DNA of 61,102 bases from a virus. The DNA lies in the IMG/VR virus record IMGVR_UViG_3300046171_000055, positions 1 through 61,102 of that record; one strand, 5' to 3'. This document shows, piece by piece, positions 48,364 to 57,496 of this stretch (positions within the stretch are counted from its first letter, which is position 1; the number at the start of each line of letters is the position of its first letter). The translations under genes and the position numbers were made by a program. The notes under the pieces are model-generated. The model searched no databases. It was not told the DNA's origin and saw only the letters and a program-made list of their open reading frames with translations.

Positions 48364-49797
48364 TTACTCTTGGAACAAGAAGAAGTTATTAGCACCTAAA
48401 GTACATACTGCTCTTTCAGATAGGAAGTGAACCTCCATAGCATCTAAGCTAGAAGTTTCTGCTCCACCTGCAGAACCTGTAATCCAAGTTTTATATCTTC
48501 TATCTTCTGTTTCAGAAGCACGGTATCTAACGTGTAAGAAAGGTCTCTTAGCGTTTTTACCTAAGATTTGGTCATATACTGATGTAGAACCTGCAGGAAC
48601 TAAAAGTCCATTAACTCTACCTGACCCTGCACCTGTAGGTAATCCACCTCTCATTGTTGGGTCGTTTAGATATTTCCAATCAGACTTATAGAAGTCGTAA
48701 CCTCTTCTAAATCCTGTGAATCCTAAGTTCAATGCCATTTCTCTTTCATTGTCAAATAGACCATAAGAAACACCACCTGCAGCATTGCTAGATTGTTGAG
48801 CCAACATATCGTCAATGTCAAAAGAGAAATCTCTATCAACAAAAACTACGTTCTCTTCAATAGCACCTTGCTTGTCAAGTCTTGAAATAACTGTATCCCA
48901 CTCAGGAAGAGTAGTTGGATTTCCACCACCCCATACGTTACCTCTTTGCTCTACAACATAGAAGATACCTTCGGAACCTTTGTTACCAACTTGGTCATCA
49001 GTTACTTGTGTAGCAACACCACCTGCTGCTGCAGCCGGTACTGCTTCAATCATTGCAGTTTCCAAGTAATCATCGAATCTAAGTCTTGTTTCGTGCTCAG
49101 ACTTTAGATACCATAGGTATCCGTTTGCTCCGTTCTCAGTTGTAATTTCTACCCAACCGATTTGAGCCATATCTGAACCTGATACTGCGTACTTATCTTT
49201 AATGATAATTGGTGAATTTTCAAAGATAAAGTCATCTGCTTCCAAAGAATTTTTCATTCCTTCAGTTCCTTTTTTAAATTCAGAACCATAAATGAATACA
49301 GTAAACTTAGCACCTGCACCTGCAACAGGAATACCTGTATCAGGATAAGTTGCTACTTTGAAAGTTTTGTTAGCATAATCTACTTCTACTACAATACACT
49401 TTACTGAACCACCACCTGCATTATCAGATACCATTACAGTTTGTCCAACTCTAATTGCAATAGAATTAGATGCACCGAAAGCAGGGTTACCTGCATCGTT
49501 CACTGCAATTGTAAACTCAATGTCATTGATTAATGCTGCAGTAGAACAGTCTACATATTTAGTATGCAATCTTCCTTGTTCTGCCCATTTGATAAGGTCA
49601 GAGTTAGACGGCATTTCTGCTCCTACCATTCTTAAGAATGAGGAGATTGTTCTGTTTCCATATCTTTCAAATTCCTTCTCATAAGTATCAGGAAGATACT
49701 GATTAAGAAAGTCAAAGTTAGATATGTAGTTCGACTTCAACGGCACTCTTTGTGCACTTGGTTGTAAGTCAAATCCGGGTACGTTTTGTACACTCAT
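48364..49797 (-). CDS. Major capsid protein
   Basis: 477 residues, a usual size for HK97-fold capsid proteins. Placement is decisive: terminase, portal, scaffold, capsid, connectors in that order. The N-terminus (GFDLQPSAQRVPLKSNYISN) and NRTISSFLRMVGAEMPSNSD are followed by beta-rich text (MVSDNAGGGSVKCIVVEVDY) and an ordered C-terminus (HFLSERAVCTLGANNFFLFQ). Expression is set by a transcript from the scaffold promoter (50989) and a strong terminator just after it, consistent with high output. No sequence search was done. Confidence 0.8.
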   Translation of the reverse strand: MSVQNVPGFDLQPSAQRVPLKSNYISNFDFLNQYLPDTYEKEFERYGNRTISSFLRMVGAEMPSNSDLIKWAEQGRLHTKYVDCSTAALINDIEFTIAVNDAGNPAFGASNSIAIRVGQTVMVSDNAGGGSVKCIVVEVDYANKTFKVATYPDTGIPVAGAGAKFTVFIYGSEFKKGTEGMKNSLEADDFIFENSPIIIKDKYAVSGSDMAQIGWVEITTENGANGYLWYLKSEHETRLRFDDYLETAMIEAVPAAAAGGVATQVTDDQVGNKGSEGIFYVVEQRGNVWGGGNPTTLPEWDTVISRLDKQGAIEENVVFVDRDFSFDIDDMLAQQSSNAAGGVSYGLFDNEREMALNLGFTGFRRGYDFYKSDWKYLNDPTMRGGLPTGAGSGRVNGLLVPAGSTSVYDQILGKNAKRPFLHVRYRASETEDRRYKTWITGSAGGAETSSLDAMEVHFLSERAVCTLGANNFFLFQE

Positions 49798-49825
49798 AAT
49801 AATTTACTTTTTAATAGTTTAACAT

Positions 49826-50965
49826 TTATTTATTTTTACTCCTAATCTTTAAACCTCGACCTGAGTCAGGACTTAAAGACTTTATCTGCAACCCACTGTT
49901 TGACTTAGTAACTTCAGGAGCATTCCTAGTTGACATATTTACATTTTTCAACTTTTTCATAGTTTCATCTGCTGATGCAGATTTCCCTTGCTCATAAAAA
50001 AACTTCGCAAACTTATTAGGATGCATCGCCATCGCTAGTGACCTGTGGTATCCTGCTGCATCGCTTATTAAACCATCATCATCCAAAAACTTATTAATAA
50101 AGTTTTGTGGACTTAGTTGAGACTTTTTAAGTTCTGCTGCATCCCCCGGTGAAAAATAAACTTTGTTGTCTTCTAACGTAAACTCAAAACCTTTGAACTC
50201 ACTAAACACATCGTCAGTTTTCTTTTGGAACATCTCGCCCTTACGAGCATTCTGTTCATTAACTGTCTTCGCTTCAGCTATATATTGTCTATAAGCTTGA
50301 TATTCTTCCTCATCTTCTCTAGGAGAAGAATCCCTACTCGACTCAAGAGGGACACTATATTTCTCCTTTTGTTCAGTGAAATAGTCTCTTGCTTTAGCAA
50401 TAGTCTTTTTCTTTTTTAACTTAAGTTTCTTAACTTGCTTCTCATCATCAACATCTTCATCATAAGCAAACTCATCCATTAAGTCTTCAATATCCTCTGC
50501 ATCTAAACCTTTTTCAGTTGCAGTAAGATATTCTTTTAAAAGTTGGTCGGAATCCATTTCATCGTAATCCTTATTAAGCTTTACGAAATCATCGAAACCT
50601 CGACCTGTTTCTTTTTTAAACTGTAGATACTTTGAAACATCTTCAGGTAGAGGATTTTCCTCTCTCTGTTCTGTCAGTTCATCAAGAGATTTAATCTCTT
50701 TTCCGTATCTATTACCAATAAATTTAAGAACATCTTCCTCTTTTAACTCAGAGGATGTAGTTTTAATTTCTTCTTTAACCTTTTGCTCTTCAGCTTTTGG
50801 TTCTTCTTTTATAGTTGTCTCCTCTTGTACTTGTACTTTTGGAGTATCTTTTTGTTCGGACTCAGTGCCCTCAAGCTTTTGCTCGTGCTTGTCAAGCAAA
50901 TCTTGTTCTACTTGTTGCACAGACTTTTCTTCAGTCGCACCAACTGCTCTTACTTTTATTTCCAT
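49826..50965 (-). CDS. Scaffolding/head assembly protein
   Basis: 379 residues, extremely Glu/Lys-rich and mostly helical (TEEKSVQQVEQDLLDKHEQK, EEPKAEEQKVKEEIKTTSSE), with acidic DEDVDDEKQ and a basic KKLKLKKKK. Position between portal and capsid, charge and disorder are those of scaffolding proteins that leave the head after assembly. A TAACTTTG promoter box at 50989-50996 begins the capsid transcript with this gene. Confidence 0.72.
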   Translation of the reverse strand: MEIKVRAVGATEEKSVQQVEQDLLDKHEQKLEGTESEQKDTPKVQVQEETTIKEEPKAEEQKVKEEIKTTSSELKEEDVLKFIGNRYGKEIKSLDELTEQREENPLPEDVSKYLQFKKETGRGFDDFVKLNKDYDEMDSDQLLKEYLTATEKGLDAEDIEDLMDEFAYDEDVDDEKQVKKLKLKKKKTIAKARDYFTEQKEKYSVPLESSRDSSPREDEEEYQAYRQYIAEAKTVNEQNARKGEMFQKKTDDVFSEFKGFEFTLEDNKVYFSPGDAAELKKSQLSPQNFINKFLDDDGLISDAAGYHRSLAMAMHPNKFAKFFYEQGKSASADETMKKLKNVNMSTRNAPEVTKSNSGLQIKSLSPDSGRGLKIRSKNK

Positions 50966-50988
50966 ATTATATTAGATTTAATTATATA

Positions 50989-50996
50989 CAAAGTTA
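50989..50996 (-). promoter_or_regulatory. -7 box for scaffold and capsid
   Basis: TAACTTTG on the minus strand, 23 nt before the ATG at 50965, fits TAnnTTTG. It lies in the 59-bp gap after the portal gene. Confidence 0.58.
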
Positions 50997-51024
50997 CACA
51001 AAAATTATTAGTCTTTTAGACCAT

Positions 51025-53460
51025 TTATCTAGGTTCAAATTCTGCCAAATCAAAACCATCTAAACTATCTTCGTTTGACTCAAAATTTATTGGTGGCAAA
51101 TTATTCTTTCTCTGATTAATCATTTTTGATTGCTCAGAGTTAGCTTGACTAATTCTTTTTGACTTAGCATCTTCTTTCATAGTCTCTCTAGAACCAAGTG
51201 CTTCGGCATCAGCTTGTCTTAATTGCATATTCAAATCAAACTCTTGTTGCATTAGTCTAGATTTCAATTCAGCTTCAGCTTTTAATTTTTCTATTTCAAA
51301 AGCTATGTCTGCTTGTCGATATTGCATCTTAGCTTGAGTTTCCATTTGAACTTTTTGCATTGCAGTTTGAGCAGCCATCTCCTGAGATTTCAATTGTTGT
51401 TGAGATTGCATAGCTTGTTGTTGCATTGCCATCTTCTCTTCTCTTTCTTGTTTAGCAACTCTTTTCATTTTTAAAAGTTGATTAGCAAGTTTTAGATTTT
51501 TAATCTCACGAATATCAATTGCATCTTCTAAGTTTATATCGTTCTTAGATAATGCCATTTGAACATTAGCTTCTAGTTGTGCTTTTTGCTCCTCATCAGG
51601 AGATAGTTCAATAAAAATACCAAAGTCATAAATATATAAATCACTTATATCCTCTAGAATAGCTACATTGTATTTACCAATTTGATTTATAAACTCTTCT
51701 TTAAAGTCTGAATATTCTAATATATCTCCAACTCTATAAGTTATAGCTTCAGCTAAAGTTCTGTATATGTATAAACTACCATCAAGTATATGTCTAGTTG
51801 CTACATTAGAATTTAAAGCTGCTAATTTTTGTAGACCCACTAATGAATTAGGGTCAGGTGAACTACCATCTCTAGCCTCATTTAAACCTGTAACAGTTCT
51901 AATTTGGTTTAAGTAATGATTGTAGTTACCAATTAGCATTTGTGTTTTAGAAGCACCTGAGTTAGAGGTTAATTCTTTTATAGGCATCTTACCTTGATTG
52001 TAATCGCCTTCTTGAGTATAGCTTCTACCTATAACAGAACCTGTTTGAAAATATAATCTCAAAGCATCTTCAGGGTTATAAGCATTACCCGTACCGATAT
52101 CCACTTCATTTAATCCATCAGCATCAATAAAGACACCATCAGGTACAACTCTTGATATTACTTGTTGTAATTTTAAATGTGTTATTTGTATTAGGTCTGC
52201 GAATGGAATCATTCTTCTAACCAAAGATTCAATTACACCTTTATACATTCTAGGTGCAACTGCTACATAATTTGGCATAGCGTGTTGTGTAGCTGATTGT
52301 GGTCTTACCATATTCTCCATAAGCTTCCACTGAAGCATTATGTTAGTACCCATAACCATTACACCCTCATACCATACATCAATTGTTTTTTGAACTTTTT
52401 CAAAGTTACCCTCTTCTTGCATCTCTTGAGGTGGATTGAATGTATCATCTTTTTCAATCATACTTACATTCCCATTATCTTTTACTTTTCTTTTATAAGT
52501 TACTTTTTTAGTAGTCTTATAATTAAAGTACATTAATGTAGCAGTGTCTTTATAAAAGATGTCGTTCTCATAAAACTGAGCAACATTAAAATAATTAAAC
52601 CAACTTTGAGAGTATTGAGATATTTCTTCTAAATCTGAATTAGTTAAAGTAGGGTCAATTTTTACTAGTTCTGTTATCGGAACAGTTTTAATTTCACCCC
52701 AATAAAAACAATCTTTAAAATGTGGGTCTTCTGTATAGCTATAAACAATATTGGCAGGGTCAACATATTTTATGTTTACACCATCTCCGGGTTGAAACTC
52801 GTGTTTAGCACAAGCAATACCTAAAACAGTCATATCATAATCTAACTGTTTTCTTATATCAACATATTTGTTGGTTTCAAATAAAGTATTAATAGCTTCT
52901 TCTTCTGCAATTTCAATAGCAGGTTTATAGTTTAGTTGCATATACAACTTTAGTTCTTCATCAGTAGTCGGTAAATCATCGGGACTTACAGTGAAAGGAT
53001 TAACTCCTGTCTTCTCTTGTATAGTTTCTAGCATTGGTTTAGCAACCATCTGCCCTTCAATCATTTGTTGATACTTACTTCTTTTAGATTGAGACATAGC
53101 ATCTTGAGCATAAGCTAATACCTTAAACTCTCTGTCTTGCATACCGTTGACTACGATGTCAACAAATTTTGGTAGGATAGGTACAGGGGTCCAATCTAAA
53201 TTTAGATAAGACAAATCTCCGTCTATAGCTAATTCATTTTTATACTTACCCGTTCCTTGCTCTCCTCTTGCGTATAATTTAAGTCTATGAAAGTCTCTCC
53301 ATTGACTATAGTATCTGCAACTATTTCCATCTTTTTTGAACCACTCATATTGAATAGCTTGACCAATTTCTAAACCAAACTCGTCAGTAGCTTTTTCAGC
53401 ATCTGATACAAATTGACTAGGAAACCCTGCAGATGATATGTTTATATTTACTTTTTTCAT
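51025..53460 (-). CDS. Portal protein
   Basis: 811 residues, in the crAss-like size range. It follows the terminase by a 4-bp overlap and precedes the scaffold. The body holds long alpha/beta text around VPDGVFIDADGLNEVDIGTG and VIGRSYTQEGDYNQGKMPIK, then LIGNYNHYLNQIRTVTGLNE, a helical stem-like region in portals. A Gln/Met/Ala-rich helical C-terminus follows (EEKMAMQQQAMQSQQQLKSQ), the expected barrel/crown part. It forms the ring through which DNA is packed. Confidence 0.8.
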   Translation of the reverse strand: MKKVNINISSAGFPSQFVSDAEKATDEFGLEIGQAIQYEWFKKDGNSCRYYSQWRDFHRLKLYARGEQGTGKYKNELAIDGDLSYLNLDWTPVPILPKFVDIVVNGMQDREFKVLAYAQDAMSQSKRSKYQQMIEGQMVAKPMLETIQEKTGVNPFTVSPDDLPTTDEELKLYMQLNYKPAIEIAEEEAINTLFETNKYVDIRKQLDYDMTVLGIACAKHEFQPGDGVNIKYVDPANIVYSYTEDPHFKDCFYWGEIKTVPITELVKIDPTLTNSDLEEISQYSQSWFNYFNVAQFYENDIFYKDTATLMYFNYKTTKKVTYKRKVKDNGNVSMIEKDDTFNPPQEMQEEGNFEKVQKTIDVWYEGVMVMGTNIMLQWKLMENMVRPQSATQHAMPNYVAVAPRMYKGVIESLVRRMIPFADLIQITHLKLQQVISRVVPDGVFIDADGLNEVDIGTGNAYNPEDALRLYFQTGSVIGRSYTQEGDYNQGKMPIKELTSNSGASKTQMLIGNYNHYLNQIRTVTGLNEARDGSSPDPNSLVGLQKLAALNSNVATRHILDGSLYIYRTLAEAITYRVGDILEYSDFKEEFINQIGKYNVAILEDISDLYIYDFGIFIELSPDEEQKAQLEANVQMALSKNDINLEDAIDIREIKNLKLANQLLKMKRVAKQEREEKMAMQQQAMQSQQQLKSQEMAAQTAMQKVQMETQAKMQYRQADIAFEIEKLKAEAELKSRLMQQEFDLNMQLRQADAEALGSRETMKEDAKSKRISQANSEQSKMINQRKNNLPPINFESNEDSLDGFDLAEFEPR

Positions 53461-55685
53461 CTAATTATTTCACTATATTTGCCCTTGTTACTATACCTTG
53501 CAAAGTTAACTTTTATTTTTGAAAGTTTTTGTTCAGGTAAATAAAGGTGTTTTTGTGTAGCCATTATAGCTAAACCCGAACTTATAGAAGCATCAAACTT
53601 AGTTCTGTTACTAATATCAAACTTTGCCCAATCTTCTAAAGTTCTTGTAAACACCATATCTCCCATCTCCATATTGTCCTTCATTCCTATATGATTTTCA
53701 ATATAAGATTCAATAGCAGAAGCGTGTGCTTGTTTAACATCTTCACTTGAATTAGGTATACCACCTAACTCTTTTTCAGTCTTAGAAAGTTTAGTATAAA
53801 TCTTATCAGGTCTATTCATACAAAAACCTCTATATCCTCTGTTTTTAAAATGGTATAATAATCTAGGTTTGTTATTCTCTATTAATATTGGCATACCATA
53901 AAACACACAAGCCATAAGAACATCTTCAAAAAATAACTCAGCAGTTTGTGGTCTTGCTATATACTCTAAAAAAAATTCATTACTTGGTGCTTCATCCATA
54001 TTAAATTTTGTCTTTCCGTGTAATGCACCATTAGAACCTCCACCTCCAACTACACCTGATATATCATAACTGTCACATCCGAATGCACCTATATGCTCAT
54101 TACCCGGATGTTTGATTCCTCTTTTAATAGTTATTTTATTTTGCAATTGTTTGGCAGGTGTCCAAGACACTAAAAACCTTCCTCTATTATTTGGAGAAAA
54201 AATTACTTCACTATCTTTTATTCCATTCTTCCAACTTAATGAACCTCTTGTAACGTGATGGTCCATAATAATAGAATCATTATAATCTATTTGTTGATAT
54301 ATTCTAGTTAGATTAAATAATGACTGTTTACTTTCATCTCTAAATGCGTGTGATTCAGTTCTTGGAAACTGTCGGTAAAATTCATTTAATGCATCAGCAT
54401 CATTCTTTAAAGACTCAACTTCATTTTTCCAATAGTTTACTGCACCTTGATAAATTATTTCATTATCAATACCTATCATTTCTTTTTCAGGATTTTCTAA
54501 AACCGGCATACCATATCTATCAATAAACCCTTCCATATTCCATTCCATAGGAATAAACAAACTATATAATCCACTTTTAGTTTGACCGTTTGCATTTCGT
54601 TTTGTTACATCTGAATCAGTATATAAATTTTTAAAATTACCACCACCTTTTTCTAATGCATTAGATGTGGAACCCATCATACATTTACCTATAATTTTAC
54701 TACCAAGTCTTAAACAAGTTTTAGTTACTCTCCAATTGTTTAAGATATTATTTGGCTTAATCCATTTACCACTCTCATCGTGTACTAACAATAAAAGTTT
54801 TTCCCCGTCATAAGAGTTGTCATCTGTGTTCTTCCAATCAATCGTAGTATCTAATCCATACAACTCATCATCAGTTGTATCATACATATTTTTTTTAGTA
54901 ATCTTGGCAGCCGGAATCCTAAAAGCTAATTCTGTTTTAGGTTTATCCATACCATCCATAATAGGTTTGAAAAAGAATGGCAATCTACTATTGATTGGAA
55001 CAACCTTATCAGTAAACATTTTTTTAGCATCTGAACCTGTTTTGGATAGTATGCCAACTCTAGAATCTTTAGCTAAAGTTCCTGTGTTTACGCACTCAGA
55101 AGATGACATAAAAGAAAAACCTGAACGTCTTATCTTTAGATAAATCATTCCAAAACTTCTTGTGTCAGCTTTACAAGCTTCCCAATATAAAAACAGTATT
55201 CTGTTTGCTTCTCTAAAATCAGGATATCCAATGTCAATACTTGTCCATTGTAGATACATATAGTGTGCTCCTGTTATATAAGTAGGAATACCGTTGGACA
55301 TAAACCATAACCCTTGTTCCCTTCTATCAAACTCTTCTTCAATATAATCTACCCACCTGTTCTTAAATTCAGAAGTCATTTCATTCCATTGAAATATAGA
55401 TTGAATTTTTGATAACGCTTTAGGTAACTCCTCACGTTCCCAATATTGTTCTTCTTTTTTTGAGTGTCTTTGAAGACACTTTTTAGGCTCAAGTGGTAAG
55501 GCAATTCTTAATCCACTAATATTAATTATATTACCTATCTGACCGTTCTTAGATATTACAACAAAGTTATACTTTGAATCATAGCCGTATTTCCACGTTT
55601 TAGCCTTGTTTTTAGACGTTAAAACATTTTTTGGTACTACACCTTCAATTACCGTATATAAGTTATTTAGACCTTCGTTCTGCAA
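53457..55685 (-). CDS. Terminase large subunit
   Basis: 742 residues. ATPase: a Walker A-like KIRRSGFSFMSSS (R186 to S191), Walker B LLLLVHDES (D303-E304), coupling motif MGSTSN (338-343). Nuclease: FGCDSYDISG with Asp538 as the first metal ligand. It powers packaging and cuts the concatemer. The start overlaps the small gene 55663-55944 by 23 bp. Palindrome copy 13 encodes CLQRH at residues 70-74 in the variable N-terminal part, before the ATPase core, so the enzyme should still be active. Confidence 0.88.
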   Translation of the reverse strand: MQNEGLNNLYTVIEGVVPKNVLTSKNKAKTWKYGYDSKYNFVVISKNGQIGNIINISGLRIALPLEPKKCLQRHSKKEEQYWEREELPKALSKIQSIFQWNEMTSEFKNRWVDYIEEEFDRREQGLWFMSNGIPTYITGAHYMYLQWTSIDIGYPDFREANRILFLYWEACKADTRSFGMIYLKIRRSGFSFMSSSECVNTGTLAKDSRVGILSKTGSDAKKMFTDKVVPINSRLPFFFKPIMDGMDKPKTELAFRIPAAKITKKNMYDTTDDELYGLDTTIDWKNTDDNSYDGEKLLLLVHDESGKWIKPNNILNNWRVTKTCLRLGSKIIGKCMMGSTSNALEKGGGNFKNLYTDSDVTKRNANGQTKSGLYSLFIPMEWNMEGFIDRYGMPVLENPEKEMIGIDNEIIYQGAVNYWKNEVESLKNDADALNEFYRQFPRTESHAFRDESKQSLFNLTRIYQQIDYNDSIIMDHHVTRGSLSWKNGIKDSEVIFSPNNRGRFLVSWTPAKQLQNKITIKRGIKHPGNEHIGAFGCDSYDISGVVGGGGSNGALHGKTKFNMDEAPSNEFFLEYIARPQTAELFFEDVLMACVFYGMPILIENNKPRLLYHFKNRGYRGFCMNRPDKIYTKLSKTEKELGGIPNSSEDVKQAHASAIESYIENHIGMKDNMEMGDMVFTRTLEDWAKFDISNRTKFDASISSGLAIMATQKHLYLPEQKLSKIKVNFARYSNKGKYSEIIR
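55464..55479. repeat. Dispersed 16-bp palindrome, copy 13
   Basis: GTGTCTTTGAAGACAC on the plus strand inside the terminase gene. It is read in a third frame, giving CLQRH, with a Lys-rich neighbourhood on both sides. Confidence 0.95.
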
Positions 55686-55944
55686 ATCCTTGTTTAGTAT
55701 CAGTTTTGTTTACTCCTTTTTCTAAAGAATCAATAGCCTCTTTCTCAGCTTCAATTCTATTTAATATTTCAAACGCATCAAAGATTGCTAACTTCTTTGT
55801 AGCTGCTGCATTCTTTAATCTATCGGCAGATAAATCATCTTCCGGGTCGTGCTTAATAATCGCTTCCTTTGCCACCTTTATCAGTTGTTCCACTGCTCTG
55901 TGACCTGCTTCTATTATCTTTAATTTTATTTCTTTTGATTTCAT
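55663..55944 (-). CDS. Candidate terminase small subunit
   Basis: 93 residues from ATG 55944, chosen because longer in-frame starts overlap the previous gene more. It is helical: KLKIIEAGHRAVEQLIKVAK and NAAATKKLAIFDAFEILNRI, then EAEKEAIDSLEK. A small helical protein directly before the large terminase gene is usually TerS, which binds the packaging site. It lacks an obvious HTH, so the call rests mainly on position. Confidence 0.52.
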   Translation of the reverse strand: MKSKEIKLKIIEAGHRAVEQLIKVAKEAIIKHDPEDDLSADRLKNAAATKKLAIFDAFEILNRIEAEKEAIDSLEKGVNKTDTKQGFAERRSK

Positions 55945-56038
55945 TTTTAATTCTTTTTGATTTTCTAACAGGAATAGGTGAACCATCGTGCTCATTCCAT
56001 TCATCATTGAAATACATCCAATCCCATTCTCTACTCAT
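55853..56038 (-). CDS. Small basic protein overlapping the TerS candidate
   Basis: 61 residues: MSREWDWMYFNDEWNEHDGS then PIPVRKSKRIKNEIKRNK, ending in a Ser/Gly/Lys-rich tail. The aromatic N-terminus is not low complexity. It starts 8 bp inside the oxygenase 3' end and overlaps the TerS candidate start by 92 bp. The tail may come from reading across the neighbour gene, so only the first half is well supported. Confidence 0.5.
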   Translation of the reverse strand: MSREWDWMYFNDEWNEHDGSPIPVRKSKRIKNEIKRNKIKDNRSRSQSSGTTDKGGKGSDY

Positions 56039-56507
56039 TATTTAACTTTTTTAAAAAACAAACTTGTATTAATCTAGCTTTTATTTCGTGTCCAAAGTTT
56101 TCGTAAATATTTCGAGAATGATATAAGTGAGATGGAAAAACAACCAACCTATTATATCTCGACCTTAATATACACATTTTTTCTCCTTTGTAATACAAGG
56201 TAGTTCCTGCTTTTTCAGGATGCTCTTTATTTAAATAAAGTATAGCAGTAAGGTCCCCCATCATTTCATCAGTATGAATCCAATTAGGTTCTTCTTGATT
56301 AAGTGGTGAACGTCTTACAAAATTCAAAGCTGCAGAGTACATTGGGTAATGCTTATGCAAAAACATAACCAACTTATCTACACTTCTACTCATTACACTT
56401 TTAAATAAATCTTCCCCTATTTGCACATCCTCAAAACCTATTTGATGTATTTCTTCTACATAAGAATCTACATCTTTTATAACGTCATTGTATATAGAAA
56501 TATTCAT
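56031..56507 (-). CDS. 2-oxoglutarate/Fe(II)-dependent oxygenase
   Basis: 158 residues. The iron triad is visible: H78-x-D80 (WIHTDEMMG), H130 (VFPSHLYHSRN), and the 2-oxoglutarate arginine R145 (KARLIQVCF). The LTAILYLN strand and GTTLYY lie between, as in the prolyl-4-hydroxylase-like superfamily. It couples 2-oxoglutarate and O2 to hydroxylation of an unknown substrate. It overlaps both neighbours by a few bp. A collagen-like fibre lies 3.3 kb away on the same strand; a link is possible but unproven. Confidence 0.8.
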   Translation of the reverse strand: MNISIYNDVIKDVDSYVEEIHQIGFEDVQIGEDLFKSVMSRSVDKLVMFLHKHYPMYSAALNFVRRSPLNQEEPNWIHTDEMMGDLTAILYLNKEHPEKAGTTLYYKGEKMCILRSRYNRLVVFPSHLYHSRNIYENFGHEIKARLIQVCFLKKLNNE

Positions 56508-57067
56508 AGTACCATAGTTATTTGATGGTCAAACATTCTATACATCTTACTATCATCTACAGTAAACTCATATTCACTGTTGGGTTTGTAACACACTTTA
56601 TCTCCTCTTGTAACCCCTTTTGATTTTAAATATTCATTTGGATATTCCATAATACCTACTAAAGGTTCTTCACTAAGTGGTTTGTAAATATAAGAATCTT
56701 CTACAGGTGCAGGTTTTACAAAACAAAATCTTCCATATGAATGCCATTCATCATTTCTTTTATACATATAATATTGGTCTTCCTCTACAAAAAATAAATC
56801 ATCTTTAAAATAACTCTTACCACTTCTTTGCATTCCCTTCATATCATTATAATATTTAAAAACATTATGATGTACTAACAAAATATCTCCCACCTGTATT
56901 GGACCTTTATATCCTAGGGGGAGTTCTATTACAATAGCTTCTCTATTTGAGAATCTAAAATCTTCCTGTGATGTGCTTATGATTATATCTAATCCGGAAA
57001 TTTTTTTTGTATTGTTGTATCGTTTACCTTTTAAAGGTTTTACAATAAAAGAAAAAGGTGATTTCAT
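56504..57067 (-). CDS. Cpn10-fold-like phage protein
   Basis: 187 residues. Two units with the feel of the GroES beta barrel are seen: EAIVIELPLGYKGPIQVGDI then LLVHHNVFKYYNDMKGMQRS, and VGIMEYPNEYLKSKGVTRGD then KVCYKPNSEYEFTVD. I recall similar proteins in phages annotated as GroES-like. True GroES has a mobile loop that is not clear here. It starts an operon with oxygenase and terminase. The call is moderate; a head-assembly helper is possible. Confidence 0.5.
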   Translation of the reverse strand: MKSPFSFIVKPLKGKRYNNTKKISGLDIIISTSQEDFRFSNREAIVIELPLGYKGPIQVGDILLVHHNVFKYYNDMKGMQRSGKSYFKDDLFFVEEDQYYMYKRNDEWHSYGRFCFVKPAPVEDSYIYKPLSEEPLVGIMEYPNEYLKSKGVTRGDKVCYKPNSEYEFTVDDSKMYRMFDHQITMVL

Positions 57068-57075
57068 AATTTAAT

Positions 57076-57261
57076 TTATGAGCCACAACCAATACAATCT
57101 ATATGAGAATCGGTTGGTTTGACTCCATTTAATTTCATTTCAATATTGTGAGCAGCATCCCTTAGTTCAAGACTTTTTTCCCAAGACAAACTTTCGTCTT
57201 GCAGTTCTTTATTTATAAGTGCCAACTCAGAAGTTAACTCTGCTCTTTCTTGAATACTCAT
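57076..57261 (-). CDS. Small protein with C-terminal CIGCGS
   Basis: 61 residues: a helical body (RAELTSELALINKELQDESL then EKSLELRDAAHNIEMKLNGV) and a terminal HIDCIGCGS with a CxxC pair. This may bind a metal or act in redox; unknown. It is 7 bp from the stop of the next gene. Confidence 0.66.
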   Translation of the reverse strand: MSIQERAELTSELALINKELQDESLSWEKSLELRDAAHNIEMKLNGVKPTDSHIDCIGCGS

Positions 57262-57268
57262 TTCTTTT

Positions 57269-57496
57269 CTATAGAAAATTTATGTTATACTCAATTGATA
57301 CGGGCATAGAAGATGTAAACTCTTTCCAAACCATTATCTCATCTTCACTAATAATATATATTAATATAGAATCTTTTTCTTCTATATACTTAATAAGATG
57401 TATATGATAGTTACCATTAAGAACGGGTTGACCTACAATATAATGCATTGCACCTGATTTGTAATCAGGACCTATTGAAATCTTTCTAATATCCAT
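57269..57496 (-). CDS. Unknown small conserved-type protein
   Basis: 75 residues: KISIGPDYKSGAMHYIVGQP then NGNYHIHLIKYIEEKDSILI and SEDEIMVWKEFTSSMPVSIE. It has a beta-type pattern. Its ATG overlaps the fibre gene stop by one base, so it is translated with the fibre. Similar small proteins occur after fibre genes in related phages (recollection). No function is assigned. Confidence 0.68.
   Translation of the reverse strand: MDIRKISIGPDYKSGAMHYIVGQPVLNGNYHIHLIKYIEEKDSILIYIISEDEIMVWKEFTSSMPVSIEYNINFL

Noticed and set aside
6990-55479. The 16-bp palindrome as a CRISPR repeat or IS terminal repeat
   Set aside because: Copies are isolated, with no spacers, no transposase, no paired ends and no target duplications visible.
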